Source: Pseudocercospora fijiensis CIRAD86 (Eukaryota; Ascomycota; Dothideomycetes; Mycosphaerellales; Mycosphaerellaceae). Taken from it: 64,000 nucleotides of DNA. The notes beneath the pieces were generated by a model, which saw only the letters and a list, made by a program, of their open reading frames with translations, was not told the DNA's origin and did not search any database. The first letter of the stretch is position 1. Each line of letters opens with the position of its first letter. The stretch spans positions 1,550,001-1,614,000 of the forward strand of contig NW_006921538.1 of NCBI RefSeq assembly GCF_000340215.1, given 5' to 3'. A program made the translations under genes and the position numbers. Of this stretch, positions 44,971 through 56,394 are shown one piece after another.

Positions 44971-45998
44971 TATAGGCTCGCCTATCTACCTACTAGCATA
45001 TATATATTAGCTCGAATACCGCAACAACTATTACCTATAGTATAGTACTTTATAGAGACGGTTCCTAGATAATTCAGTAATTAAGGATATCCGCTATTTT
45101 AATAATACTATTGCTTTACAAATTCGAGAATTATTATTAGGAAACATAAATTACTAGTCTCGCCTAACTCGTTTGTCTACCCCTATATGCTTTACGATTA
45201 AATAAACGACACTCTATAGCGACAATAAATCGTCGGAGGTCTACCTTTCTAGTATCCTCTATAACCTCCGCGTGTCTATTTAATCTATACTTTAGCCTAT
45301 ATAGTCGCTTTAATCTAGTAGGGGAAACTATCTCTTTAGTCCTTAGCATTTAGAACTTTAATCTATAGCCTAATATCGATAAACGTAGTATAGGGTCTAA
45401 GAGTTTAAGTGTTATATAGGCTCCGCTATAGGTCCGTATATCCGTAGAATAGGGTTCAGATTTCGACCTCGCCGCCGCCGCCGCCGCCGCTACCGCTATT
45501 TCCGACATAGACGAGAACTCGATAGCGAGAAGTCGCGCGCAGGTACGTATAGCGAAGAAGTTAGTTAGATAGCCCTAATTAAGGACCTCTAGGTGTTAAC
45601 TTAGTATATAGCGATATATTAAGAATCGGTATGTTTAGATAGGCGGAAAGCTATAGAAGTAGGCTCGGCTAAATTAGTATAACTTAGCGCGTATACGTCG
45701 CATATACGAGATTTTTAGATCGTTAGACTCGCAATTAGTAGGGCTACAACCTCCTCGTATTGGATTTACTAGTTGTCGTTAGTGTAGCGAGATCGTATTT
45801 TAATAGCGGAATCTACGATAAAAATTAGCGGTTTAGCTTTAGGCCTTTAGGTAAAGGATTAGGTAGAGTAGTATATAATTAGTTGTTCGGAAAGACGGAA
45901 GCTAGCCCTAATTTAAATCTATTACGTACAATCTGACCAATTCACTACCGCGCAACGTAATCCTTAATATATAAAGGCCTAAACGGAGGTAGACTTTA
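44971..45998. other. RIP-mutated relic sequence
   Basis: This is TpA-rich sequence with a (GCC)n run at 45,471-45,490. A + strand frame after about 45,700 reads LDSQLVGLQPPRIGFTS with later RIP stops, so some coding relic may be present, but I cannot assign it. A - strand frame at 45,164-45,349 is basic and unrecognised. Confidence 0.35.
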
Positions 45999-46492
45999 CC
46001 CCGCGGTCGCGGGGATTTTAACTATACGTAAAATCGCACTTTATTAGTAGGCTATACGTAAATCTCGATATAGTCGTATATTCTAGTCCTATTCGGATAT
46101 CTAAGTAGGTGCAGTAAGGAACCGCGAGTCTAAATATTATATATATAGCCTTGTCCGAGTGTATAGTAGCTATAGACCTTACTACCGCCGGTTTCTTATA
46201 TAATCCTTAGTAAGCGCGTCTACCTTATTCTAAGGCTCGGCTAAGAAGGTTAGTATTCGCGTACTCTGCAATGCCGAGAAGGCAAGCTACCTATATAGCC
46301 GGATTAAGGTCCTACGGTCGCAATTTAGTTACTAATATACCGGAAATCTACTGTCTCTTATCTCTTATTATACTTATATTTAGTTTCCTATTATATGTGC
46401 TCTACAACATTGCTATCGTCGAGATTTACGTATAGCCTACTAAGAAAGTGCGATTTTACGTATAGTTTAAATCCCCGAGCGCGGGCGAGGGG
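45999..46492. mobile_element. 494-bp element with about 70-bp inverted repeats, next to PRP28
   Basis: The left arm (45,999-46,068) begins CCCCGCGGTCGCGGGGATTT and continues ACTATACGTAAAATCGCACT. The right arm (46,419-46,492) is its inverted, diverged copy. The left tip is itself a palindrome. The interior is RIP-mutated and non-coding. Flanks are TTTA on the left and TGAA on the right, so a TA duplication is possible but not proven. The element ends 206 bp before the PRP28 start codon and marks the right edge of the RIP block. Confidence 0.65.
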
Positions 46493-46698
46493 TGAAGTGG
46501 GCTGACGCAACCCCGGATAGCAAACACTTCCTGCAAGTGGATGGTGCATGCACCGAAGTGGTTGGTGGCGGAGAAAGATCCAGATTCAGAGTCGACTTGA
46601 CACGCGAGTCATGCAGCTTAGTCACCCTTCGAGTTTCTTGACCAGAGGCTAACATACAGTGATCAGTCTCAATTACGTCGCGCTGCCGTCTGGTAGAG
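46493..46698 (+). promoter_or_regulatory. Short PRP28 5' flank
   Basis: Only 206 bp of normal-looking sequence lie between the repeat edge and the PRP28 ATG, so the core promoter must lie here or within the element. Confidence 0.4.
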
Positions 46699-49014
46699 AT
46701 GGACATCCCTCCACCGCCTCCAAGCGATGTGCCACCGCCGCCCCCTCCGCCGAGTAGCGACGTTCCACCTCCGCCCCCGCCGGCCGAAGAAGAGCTGAAT
46801 CAAGCACCAGTATCTGGACCGCCTGTGAAGAAGAGAAAGCTTGAAAAGCCAAAAGCTGCGCCTTTGAGTGTCGAAGAACTTCTTGCACGGAAGAAAGCAC
46901 AAGATGCTGCTGCAGCAAAACCCAAGTTCCTCTCCAAGAAGGAGCGTGAAAGAATAGCCAAGGAGAAAGCTGAGCGAGAGGCAGCGCTGGCAAAGCAGGC
47001 TGAGGAGGCTGTTGCACAGAAGCCGGAAACACCGAGTATTTCGAATGCAGCTCCAACAGCTCCTAAGGGACAGCGTAATGGAGTGCCACCTCGTGGGCCT
47101 CGCGACCGGGATCGACGAGAGCGGAACGACCTTGATCTCCGCAACAAGGGCTACGACATGAAACCTCCTCCGCCACCCAAGGACGTGGCTATCGTGAAAG
47201 GAGGCAAGAGCAAGGCGAAGCAGACCAATGAGACAGATGCCGTCGCCCAATTGATGAAGGAACGTTATATGGGCGCGGATACGAACACATCGACCTTCTC
47301 AGCATTGAAAAAGAGGAAGCGAACGACAGAGAAGAAGTTCAACTTCGAATGGAATGCTGAAGAGGACACCAGCCCTGATTATAATCCACTCTATGCGACT
47401 CGCTCCGAAAACAACTTCTTTGGACGAGGTCGTCTGGGAGGTTTCGCCGACGACACGACCGATGCCCAGGCCCGGAAATATGCCCAGGCAATTGCGGAAA
47501 GAGATCCAGAGGCTGGAAAGCAACGTGCGGCAGAGATATTAGAGATGGAACGAAGGCGTCGAGAAGAAGGCGGTCGAAACGGTATCGACAAGCACTGGAG
47601 CGAGAAGAAGTTGGAGAGCATGCGCGAACGAGATTGGCGCATTTTCAAGGAAGATTTCAACATTGCTACGAAGGGTGGATCTATTCCGAATCCCATGCGC
47701 CGTTGGGACGAGTCTGGATTGCCGAAGCGAATATTGGATATCGTTGAGCAGGTCGGGTACAAGGAACCTTCGCCTATCCAGCGTGCAGCCATCCCGATTG
47801 CTCTACAGAATCGCGACTTGATCGGTGTCGCTGTGACTGGTTCCGGAAAGACTGCAGCGTTCCTTTTACCGCTGCTTTGTTACATTTCGGAATTGCCTGC
47901 CCTGAATGAAGTCACGAAGAACGACGGTCCATACGCCATCATTCTTGCTCCAACTCGTGAGCTTGCACAACAGATCGAAATTGAGGCGAAGAAATTCGCC
48001 ACGCCCCTCGGCTTCACTTGCGTTTCTCTAGTGGGTGGACATGCTATTGAAGAACAGAGCTACAACATGCGAGACGGTGCTGAGATCATCATTGCAACAC
48101 CTGGACGTCTGGTCGACTGTATTGAGCGAAGAGTGCTGGTCCTCTCGCAATGCTGCTACGTCATCATGGACGAAGCAGATCGCATGATAGACATGGGTTT
48201 CGAAGAGCCCGTCAACAAAATCCTCGATGCGCTTCCAGTCTCCAACGAAAAGCCCGACACGGACGAAGCAGAAAACGCATCAGCCATGTCGATACATCTC
48301 GGCGGCGAAAGAGGTCGCTACAGACAAACCATGATGTACACAGCCACCATGCCCGCAGCAGTCGAACGCATCGCCCGCAAATACCTCCGCCGCCCGGCGC
48401 AAGTCACAATCGGCAACATCGGCGAAGCCGTCGACACCGTCGAACAACGCGTCGAATTCATCCAAGGCGAAGACAAGCGCAAGAAACGCATCAACGAGAT
48501 TTTGAATTCCGGAGAATTCCAGCCCCCAATCATAATCTTCGTAAACGTAAAACGCGGCTGCGACGTCGTAGCCCGCGACGTCCAAAAAATGGGCTTCAGC
48601 TCCGTCACCTTACACGGCTCAAAAACCCAAGACCAACGAGAAGCCGCTCTGGCCTCTTTACGCAGCGGCACCACCGACGTCCTCGTCGCAACCGACTTGG
48701 CGGGTCGAGGTATCGATGTTTCCGATGTGAGTTTGGTGATAAATTTCAACATGGCGACGAATATCGAGTCGTATACGCACCGCATCGGACGTACGGGTCG
48801 TGCGGGTAAACAAGGTGTTGCGATTACGTTTTTGGGGAATGAGGATGCGGATGTCATGTATGATCTCAAACAAATGATTTCGAAGAGTGCGATTTCGAGG
48901 GTTCCCGAGGAGTTGAGGAAACATGAGGCTGCGCAGCAGCGGGGGAGGAGGAGGGGGGAGAATAAGGCTATCGAGGATAGTGGAGGGTTTGGGGGGAAAG
49001 GTGGGTGGGGGTAA
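46699..49014 (+). CDS. PRP28: Pre-mRNA-splicing DEAD-box RNA helicase Prp28
   Basis: This 771-aa intronless protein corresponds to yeast Prp28 and human DDX23, which exchanges U1 for U6 at the 5' splice site when the spliceosome activates. The first 45 residues are poly-Pro runs (PPPPPPSDVPPPPPP). A Lys/Glu-rich coiled region and a DRDRRERND segment follow. The helicase core has the Q motif with PSPIQRAAIPIAL, motif I VTGSGKTAAF (about residue 378), Ia APTRELAQQ, TPGR, motif II DEAD (about 490), motif III TAT (about 547; Prp28 uses TAT in place of SAT), motif V ATDLAGRGIDV and motif VI HRIGRTGR (about 693). The Gly-rich tail ends GGFGGKGGWG. No damage is seen despite the repeat only 206 bp upstream. 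Confidence 0.96.
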   Translation: MDIPPPPPSDVPPPPPPPSSDVPPPPPPAEEELNQAPVSGPPVKKRKLEKPKAAPLSVEELLARKKAQDAAAAKPKFLSKKERERIAKEKAEREAALAKQAEEAVAQKPETPSISNAAPTAPKGQRNGVPPRGPRDRDRRERNDLDLRNKGYDMKPPPPPKDVAIVKGGKSKAKQTNETDAVAQLMKERYMGADTNTSTFSALKKRKRTTEKKFNFEWNAEEDTSPDYNPLYATRSENNFFGRGRLGGFADDTTDAQARKYAQAIAERDPEAGKQRAAEILEMERRRREEGGRNGIDKHWSEKKLESMRERDWRIFKEDFNIATKGGSIPNPMRRWDESGLPKRILDIVEQVGYKEPSPIQRAAIPIALQNRDLIGVAVTGSGKTAAFLLPLLCYISELPALNEVTKNDGPYAIILAPTRELAQQIEIEAKKFATPLGFTCVSLVGGHAIEEQSYNMRDGAEIIIATPGRLVDCIERRVLVLSQCCYVIMDEADRMIDMGFEEPVNKILDALPVSNEKPDTDEAENASAMSIHLGGERGRYRQTMMYTATMPAAVERIARKYLRRPAQVTIGNIGEAVDTVEQRVEFIQGEDKRKKRINEILNSGEFQPPIIIFVNVKRGCDVVARDVQKMGFSSVTLHGSKTQDQREAALASLRSGTTDVLVATDLAGRGIDVSDVSLVINFNMATNIESYTHRIGRTGRAGKQGVAITFLGNEDADVMYDLKQMISKSAISRVPEELRKHEAAQQRGRRRGENKAIEDSGGFGGKGGWG

Positions 49015-49776
49015 ATAATAATGGATGGTGTTGTGTGTAGGGACTTATTTTGTCTGTTGTTCGATATTGCTGCGCCATTGCCAGTGCTATTTTTGTGGTG
49101 TCTCTTGTTGATTGTTCCTACCACAGAGAGAGTGTTGCTAGAGTCTATACTGACATGTCCAGCATTTTGTTGGGCCAAGTACGGATGTGTTATGAGCAGA
49201 AATGTATCCCAACCGCAGCTCATGTGAAACAGAAGGGTCAATTGTCGAGCTCATGTTTGCTTTTCTCTCGCATTGTAGCCCGGCCTCATTGAGTGTACTC
49301 AACACGGGTTATTAGATTGCGAGAGGAGGTTCAACAGAAGGAGAGCGCCAAGTCATACTGACTTACCCTAGAGCGATTTCTGCAGCGCGAACTTAGGATA
49401 CTGGGATCTCTGGGAAGTATTGGACTGAATGCCACATTTAGACATTCCCCGAGGAGCGCTGTTAGCGTAATAATAAGCACCGCGGCTCGTGTGCATTCGT
49501 CTTGCATCTTCTCAATTGAGAGCGTACCAGGTTGGGTACAAGGCAGCTCTACTACAGTACAGCAGCGGAGGTGTCGGGTTGGACATTATGCCTCTATGGG
49601 GATGCCCTACTCCTGAAAGTGGGCGCCGCAAGGCTGTCGTTCTGTTTCCATGTGGCCAATACATGGATCAAGGTTCAGTTACAGCCCTTGTCTTGGGTGC
49701 CGAAGCCTGCAAACTGCAAGCAGGCCGTTATTCCTCGGTTGGGAGGGAGAAAGGGTTTTTTATGGTGAGCCCGGAT
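49015..49776. other. Convergent intergenic region PRP28/BET2
   Basis: These 762 bp lie between the two 3' ends. The frames here overlap each other and have no domain; nothing else is recognised. Confidence 0.45.
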
Positions 49777-50945
49777 TCATGACTTTGTTCGTCCCAGCAG
49801 TCTATCGGTGATGTGTTTCGGCATGCAACTATGAAAGGGTCAGTGGGTGTCAGTGTCGAGAGTCAATCCGGCCCACTTACTAAGCTGGGTCAACCTCGAG
49901 GAGTCCAGGATGGCCAAGCAGGCTCAAACCGGCTGTGCCAAAACAGGTATGAAACACATCTACCATATCGCCGGGGCGATCCGCGAAGCCTCCTTGATCA
50001 GGGTCCTGACACTGCAGGATGAAGTCTGTGAGCTTCTGCTTGTCGATCCAATGAAGGCGATCTATCATGGCGAGGCCGGTCAACACCCACCAACTGTAGC
50101 AGACGTCGACCAACTTCTCGGGTCTGCCGTTCAAGCCACCGCTCGGTAACTGACGCTCAGAAAGCCAGGCGCCGAGACGGTCCTTGCCTTCCTCGCCCAG
50201 GCAGTGGATTTCGCCTGCAATAGTGAGTGCGCCTAAGCAGGTGAAGACTTGGCCGCTGTGCGATTCGGCCCCCGGAGCGACGCCAAATCCCCCATCAAAG
50301 TTCTGACATGCTTTCACGTGGTCAGCTGCCGCCTGCAGATTTATGATGGGTGGCTCATTCGGCCTTTGGTTGGGAAGCAGATTGAGCAGCGAGAGCGAGT
50401 TTAAGGCGCAGTAGAGGAAGCGCGTGTCCGTCTCGCCCCACTCGTCTCCTGCAAAAGTGCCATTGGGCTGTTGTAGACGTGCAATGTACTTTGCGACCTT
50501 CATCTTGGCATTTGGCATTTTCTCCTCGAGCTCGTCGAAGGCATCAATCATGGCCAGTATCTGGACCGACGAGCAGGTATAGAGCATGTGGGGATCATGT
50601 GCCGGGGCTGCAGAAAAGCCGCCATTGTCGTGCAGACAGGCGAGGACATAGTCGAAGAGAGCTTGTCGAGGGAGGGCATGTGGATGGCCGAGCAAGTGTA
50701 GAGGCAGCAAGCCCCAGTAGATGCCGCTGATGCGCAAATGCTCGGTGAGATGGTACTGAAGCTCGTCGTTGCGCTACTGCATGGTCAGTGTCAGCTGGGC
50801 GGTAGTAGAGAAAGGCAGGCTCTTGCAGGCGACTTACAGAATCGAGAGCTTGAATGTAGGCTACATGCTTGTCCACGACCAAATTGAGTTGGAGTGGGAG
50901 GTGCGAAGCTCCTCCACCGCGGCCGGGCCCAGCGGCGAGCGACAT
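49777..50945 (-). CDS. BET2: Rab geranylgeranyltransferase beta subunit
   Basis: Together with the alpha subunit and escort protein, this adds geranylgeranyl groups to C-terminal cysteines of Rab GTPases. There are three exons: 50,945-50,838, 50,773-49,881 and 49,828-49,777. The introns are 64 bp (GTAAGT...CAGTAG) and 52 bp (GTAAGT...CTGAC...CATAG). The product is 350 aa. Exon 1 gives VDKHVAYIQALDS, continuing to RNDELQYHLTEHLRISGIYW as in Bet2 proteins. Prenyltransferase repeats (GGF-type: QNFDGGFG, QCQDPDQGGF) fill the protein. Zinc ligands are the Asp and Cys of DVCYSWW (about 258) and His of VFHTC (about 308). The tiny last exon replaces an early TAG and yields the family C-terminus EVDPAYCMPK. 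It is divergent to the RhoGAP gene across 1.3 kb. Confidence 0.93.
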
Positions 50946-52275
50946 TTCTGATGCGCTGCGCTGCGCTGCGCTGCGGGTGGCAGTGTGTTCGATGCCGACT
51001 ACAGTACTGTAGAGATGGCAGATGGCCGACAGGCATCAAGGCCAGAGTGAAGTGGTGGTGATGAAACCAATAAATAATAGCGCGGCCCGATTGCACTAGC
51101 CAGATGAATCATGACGGGGCCCTGCATGGATGCGTGCGAAACGGGAAGCAGGTCCAGGCATGGCATGCGCAGGTGATGTGCTTGTGAAACACGGCATGAT
51201 GATAGTTCTATGATTGTATTATTGTCTCGTGGCGGAGGTGGAGGAACACGCCGCTATTTCGACAATCTCTCAATGGAGCGGCATGGCAGGCGCATTCCGT
51301 TACGATATTCTTGTTCTTGACTAGACGCAACTTTCTTTGTGTTCCTGCCAGAGCCAGCACGGTTCACGTCGCTAAAATAGAGCGTCAGCGGCAGCGTCGG
51401 CGCCGGCGTGTGCGCTGCGCATCTCCACTCCTGGTTGCTGCTGGCATCTGGCGTCTGGCGTCTGGCATTCCCCCCGGCCTCACGCTCAGGGACACGCTGA
51501 CTCCTGTTCTGCTGTGCTCGACATGACCCTATTGCACCGTCAGCTCTGACAAGCCGAAAGCTGCTCTGCTCGCCGTCAGCAGCAGCCGAGACCGAGCGAC
51601 TGTGCGAGAGTCAGGTACCCGAGCGACGTGCACTGCACTCCTGATCGATACGTACCACCCGCTGCACAGCGTACCACCACCACCACCACCACCACCACCT
51701 CACTGCACCACGCATCCGCAATCCGCATCCCGGCCCATCTCTCGCGACTACTGCACACTGCACTGCTTAGCCTCAGCGCTCTGCTGTCCCGCTCCTCTCG
51801 CACAAAGAAGCTCAGGCACAGCATTGGACCTGCGACATAATAGTGGCTTGGCCGCGCCGACCACATATACACACACACGCCGCCGCCGCCGCCGCCGCCA
51901 TTGCCTCTCGCCGCTCCTCCGGCAACACGGCGCACATTCGCAGAGGACAGAGGACAGCCAGCAGCCCCCCTCGAGTGCTGCACAGCAGGCCGAGCCGACA
52001 CACAAGGTCCACCCGACAGCGGGCGCGCCCTTCTCTTTGTCTCGCAGCGCCTGTCGCTCATTGTTCCGACGGCAACTTGCAATCTCTCGCCAAATCAGGC
52101 TGGTCTTGGTCTTGCAATACCTGCGCCCGACGTGCCACTGCATGTAGCCGGCCTCCGTCTTGCGAGCGCTGGAGTGACACCGTTGTCTGCCAACCCGCCC
52201 CGACGGGCCCGCTGCCGATTGCGGTAGCCAGCAATTTCACGCCGCCCGACCCGCCCACCACCGACACGAAAGACC
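50946..52275. promoter_or_regulatory. Divergent promoter region BET2 / RhoGAP gene
   Basis: These 1,330 bp separate two divergent start codons. They contain simple repeats: GCGCT-type at 50,953-50,975, (CCA)n at 51,673-51,700 and (GCC)n at about 51,878-51,900. Several long overlapping frames at 51,570-52,335 exist on both strands, but they come from this low-complexity, C/G-rich sequence and show no domain. The region is likely promoters plus a long RhoGAP 5' untranslated leader. Confidence 0.5.
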
Positions 52276-54819
52276 ATGCCTCGACACCCCAAGCCCTCAG
52301 AGCTCGACCTCCAGCCGACGCAGAACGGCGGTAGCGGCTCCGGCTTCAATGGCCTGCAGACCAGCCACCAGATCAGCCCCGTGAACCTGCAGGGAGTCGA
52401 TCTGGGCTCCTTTGGCGGCGATTTCCAGCACGACGTGGCCTCCGGGCTGACTCCTCTACCCAAGGAGATGCCCACATACTCGCAACCGCAACCGCAACCG
52501 CAACCGCATCCGCATCCGCATCCGCAACCGCAATCGCCGCCGGGCTCGCCGCGACAGCACACTCGGGACACCTCCTTCTTGAGCAGCTTCAAGAGCAAGA
52601 AAAGCTCGCCCAAGGAGGACCAGAAAAAGGACACGCGGCAAGGAAAAAATGAGAAAGATGACTATCGACCGAACACGAGCAGTGTGTCCAAGATATACCA
52701 CCTGCGGAACAACCCGGGAAGCACGCCCGAGTTGAGCTTGCTGGGCAGCAACGAGAACATCCACCACAAGGAATCGTCAGAAAGTAAGTGAATGTCTTTG
52801 AAGCGCACCAACGTCATGCATAGTGCGTACATACTTTGAGAAGAAGGCTCGTGCGTCAGGTGAAGTTCTGGCCATTGTGGTTGGTTGGTAGGTGGTGCCT
52901 AATACAAGCGGTGACAAGGGAGCTCACTTGTAACGGCGCTTCACTTCACCATGCCATATCAGTCGCTTTCACGACACCTACAACGACATGCCAACATCGC
53001 CAGCGCCAATCAGCCAACCACCATCGTCACGCTCGTACTCAGTTGGCATTGTTCAAGACACCGCTGACAGTCGTTTTCACAGGCGAGAAGCCGGGATTAG
53101 CAGCGAGACCGCAGCCCACACCGAAGCAGAGTGAAGACAGCACAAACTCGAAGCAGAAACGAAGTAACAACGTTCTTCCAAGATTTGGAAGAAAGCCATC
53201 ACTTCGGAGAGATTCGAGTTCGAAACCGCGGCCGTCTTTCGCCAACGGAGTACCGAACGGCGATAGCAAAGCACAATCCAAGGACTCCTTAGAGGCAGGG
53301 CCCAAGACAGCGCCACTGCATTCTGACTGGCCTGGATCAGAAGCAAGGATGAAAGGAAAAGAGAAGGATCGACGTGGCGCATCGGCAGAACGTGCTCCAG
53401 CACCAGCAGCTGGAAGCGACGAGAATCTCTCACGCTCCGTGCCCAAAGATGGCAAGGGAAAGGGTGGAGGAGGTTTCATGGGGAGAATGGGGAAGATGAT
53501 GGGCAAAGGTGCCAGACACATTCTGGACCGGACACCAAGCAACGATGGCAAGATTCCAGACAGCGAGTATGTGATCAAGAAGATCAATCTGCCACTCGTT
53601 GAGCAGACCCGCGCGACACGAATCAGCAAAGATTTGGCCTCTTGCAGAGACAAGACTGAGTACTGGATGCCAGCCCTTCCGTGGAGATGCATCGAGTAAG
53701 TGCTTACCAGAAATCGCATTGGGTGACTTGTGCTAAATTGAAAACAGCTTCCTGAACACCAATTGCGAAGAAGAGGGCCTCTACCGCATTCCAGGCAGCG
53801 GCCCACAAGTCAAGCACTGGCAGCGACGCTTCGATGAACTAGGGGACATCGATCTACTGGACGAAGAAGTTGGCGACACCAACGAAATCGCCAGTATGCT
53901 CAAAGCCTGGTTCCGAGAACTGCCCACCGAAGTCATGCCACAGCACCTACAAAAAGAGCTGGCCACTGCTCTCGAGAAAGAGAACCCGAACTACAAGAAT
54001 GTCGGCCAGGAAGCGCCACAGCTGCTACGCGATGCACTGTCGGAGCTTTCACCATTCAACTACTACCTTTTGTTCGCCATCACCTGCCATCTCTCGCTCC
54101 TGCTTACGAACAAGGACCGCAACAAGATGGACCTCAACAATCTTGCTGTCTGCGTAGGTCCGTGCCTCAACCTCGATCGCTGGCTATTCAACTACCTTGT
54201 GGGAGACTGGCGTCACTGCTGGCAGGGTTGCTTCACTGAGAAGGAATACCTGACTATCGAGAAGATGATCGAGGAGGGTCACGACCCAGAGCGTCTGCAG
54301 CAGCAGAAGAACGCCGGCGACGAGCAGTCGCTGGACAACAACAGCCTGTGGTCGTCGACTATCGATGACCGATCTATGCAGGACGAGCGCGCCCTGAGCA
54401 GTGGCAGCAGCAACAAGCCAGTCAGCAGCTACGAGTGCAGATCGATATCCCACGGCAATCTCAACAATCTGCATGATCGCAAGAACGAGAATAAGATGCC
54501 CCAGACCTACAAGCCCGCTGGCGGCCAAGGTCGGTCGGATGGAAGCTTCGGTCTCGGCATGGAGCAAGATACTCAGCGTCCCTCGACGGCACAAGGCGCA
54601 GGTCCGGCCAATGGCATGACGGGGATGAATGGGATGATGGACCAATCCGGCCCCACAAGCAAGTCTCGCTCGAACAGTCACACTCCTAAAATCGGAACAG
54701 GCCACAATCGCAGCCGCAGCGACGTGCCAATGACGCCGGTCAAGAGCAATGCAGATTATGGCTATCCAGTGCGTCCGCCATCACGTCCAGTCAGCAGACA
54801 GTCGATGCGTCGAGGCTGA
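52276..54819 (+). CDS. RhoGAP-domain protein
   Basis: The protein should accelerate GTP hydrolysis by Rho-family GTPases and so limit polarity signalling. There are three exons: 52,276-52,783, 53,083-53,695 and 53,748-54,819. The introns are 299 bp (GTAAGT...TTTTCACAG, phase 1) and 52 bp (GTAAGT...AAAACAG, phase 2). The product is 730 aa. Residues 1-330 are disordered, rich in Ser/Lys/Pro, with a QPQPQP-HPHPHP run coded by a CAACCG/CATCCG hexamer repeat (about 52,483-52,533). The RhoGAP domain is about 335-515, with the Arg finger in EEEGLYRIPGSG (about 387), the K-x-W-x-R-E-L-P block KAWFRELPTEVMP and NNLAVCVGPCL. The tail is Ser/Asn/Gly-rich with SRSNSHTP-type phosphorylatable stretches. 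I see no PH, LIM or F-BAR domain, so the exact yeast counterpart is unclear. Confidence 0.9.
52784..53082 (+). other. RhoGAP gene intron 1 (long)
   Basis: At 299 bp this intron is several times longer than the other introns here. Donor GTAAGTGAAT and acceptor CGTTTTCACAG fit the frame (phase 1). An alternative acceptor CTGACAG lies 12 bases upstream. Confidence 0.7.
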
Positions 54820-56394
54820 GCTGTAGACGGATGCAAAAGGCCAATCAAGCCTCTTGGTTCACGATTTCAGCGCCGTGTCGCCTTTCACGTAGGGGCATTC
54901 GTTTCCACTCTCGACCATACTCTCTGTCAACTTCTACCATTCCGTCCCAACGGCTTCGAAGCACTGGGTCGGCATGGAAACATGAGCTCAATTTCTCTGA
55001 TACCCCACTTGTTGCACTTGCGGTGGAGCAAAAAGGCGTTGACACAATACCCACTCATCATCACCACAAGATCACACTATCGTGGTCCTTGACGAGGCCA
55101 CCACCGATAGATAGCTGGAGGTCATATCTCAACAAGGACAGTCAATGCGGGAGCAAAGGCGCTGGGCGCGAATAACGGACGGCATGCTTCTCACGACAGC
55201 TTCACGCGCGTTTTGACTTGGGAGGTGGGAAAGCGCGACGTGATACCTTACCCTTTCTTTGCTTTACCGGTAACTGAGGCTACGAGAGCCTGTGTATGAA
55301 TAGTAGCTTAGAGCGATGGAGAGATGAATTGAAATGTAACATCAGGCCAACTTCTTCCGTCGATGCTTGGAGAAGGCGACATGTGACGATGAGCATGAAA
55401 GTGAATTTCACGACGCACCTTGTTTGTCTACTTCTCCACTTCTCCACGTGTGTGAGAAAACAACAAAAGCATAAAGTACATGTCCTACACACCTTTGATG
55501 TCTTCCTTCTCCAAGCAACAAACGATTATGCCGCCTTTGGCATTACGCAGCCTGATGCTGGTCAGGCCATGTTCTGCGTGACGGTGGTCATGCGGCTTTC
55601 ACGCATCCTGGAAGTGAAACCAATTGAGAGAGAGTCGAGCACCGCCGTCACAGTATCGTCCCATTGCATTATTGTCTGTTGAGAACGTGTCTCGCACCTG
55701 CTCCTTGCTTCTCTCGTCAAAGCATCTGGCTTGTGCGTATCGATACGATCACGATGCCAGCCTGACGCGCCCCCAGCACTACAATGGGTGATGCCAGCGT
55801 AAAGACGCGTCGCAACACGCTCGTTGACCGTAGAATGTCACTGCCAGCCTCGCTGTCCATCACTTCCATGCCCCACATCGCTCGTCGTAGGTTTTGTGCC
55901 CGTCTTGGCAGGGTATCGCGCGAGGCCTGGCCTAGCCTGTTGTGGTTGAGGCTGGCGACCTCAAGGCGACTGCCATCTGAGGAGTGGTTCCTTCTGCTGC
56001 TACACCACTTCTCTGGCAAGTGATACCTTCTTCCACCACGCGACGACAGCAGCAGGCGTGAACAGACGAGAGCAGAGCGTCGACGACTCCATCTCCATCT
56101 CTGCTGCTTCACCATCACCGCCAACTCTTTCTCTTGTCTGTCGCCTTCGTCACTCCTTTTGGATCACTCGTTTTGGTGGGCAGCAGCATACACACAGGTG
56201 AGTGAGTTCTGCCTGGCGTCTGCATTCGCTTTGGCCTGCCGCTGCCACTGCCACTGCCACTGCCACTGCCGGCCTCCACCACCGTCAAAAGCTGGCTCTC
56301 TCGCTCTCACCGGCTGACGCTGACAATCCCACAGAAAGTGCCTGCCTGCCGCACTGCAAGCAGCCTTACGCCACGACTGCACTCGTGAGAGCTC
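54820..56394. other. Intergenic region RhoGAP / zinc-finger gene
   Basis: 1,575 bp hold the RhoGAP 3' flank and the promoter of the next gene. A (TGCCAC)n repeat lies at about 56,243-56,270. A GTGAGT near 56,199 and an AG near 56,334 could bound a 5'-leader intron. Frames here have no domain and overlap each other. Confidence 0.4.

Noticed and set aside
51570..52335. Several long overlapping frames on both strands upstream of the RhoGAP gene
   Set aside because: They arise from C/G-rich low-complexity sequence (CCA and GCC repeats), have no domain, and conflict with one another.
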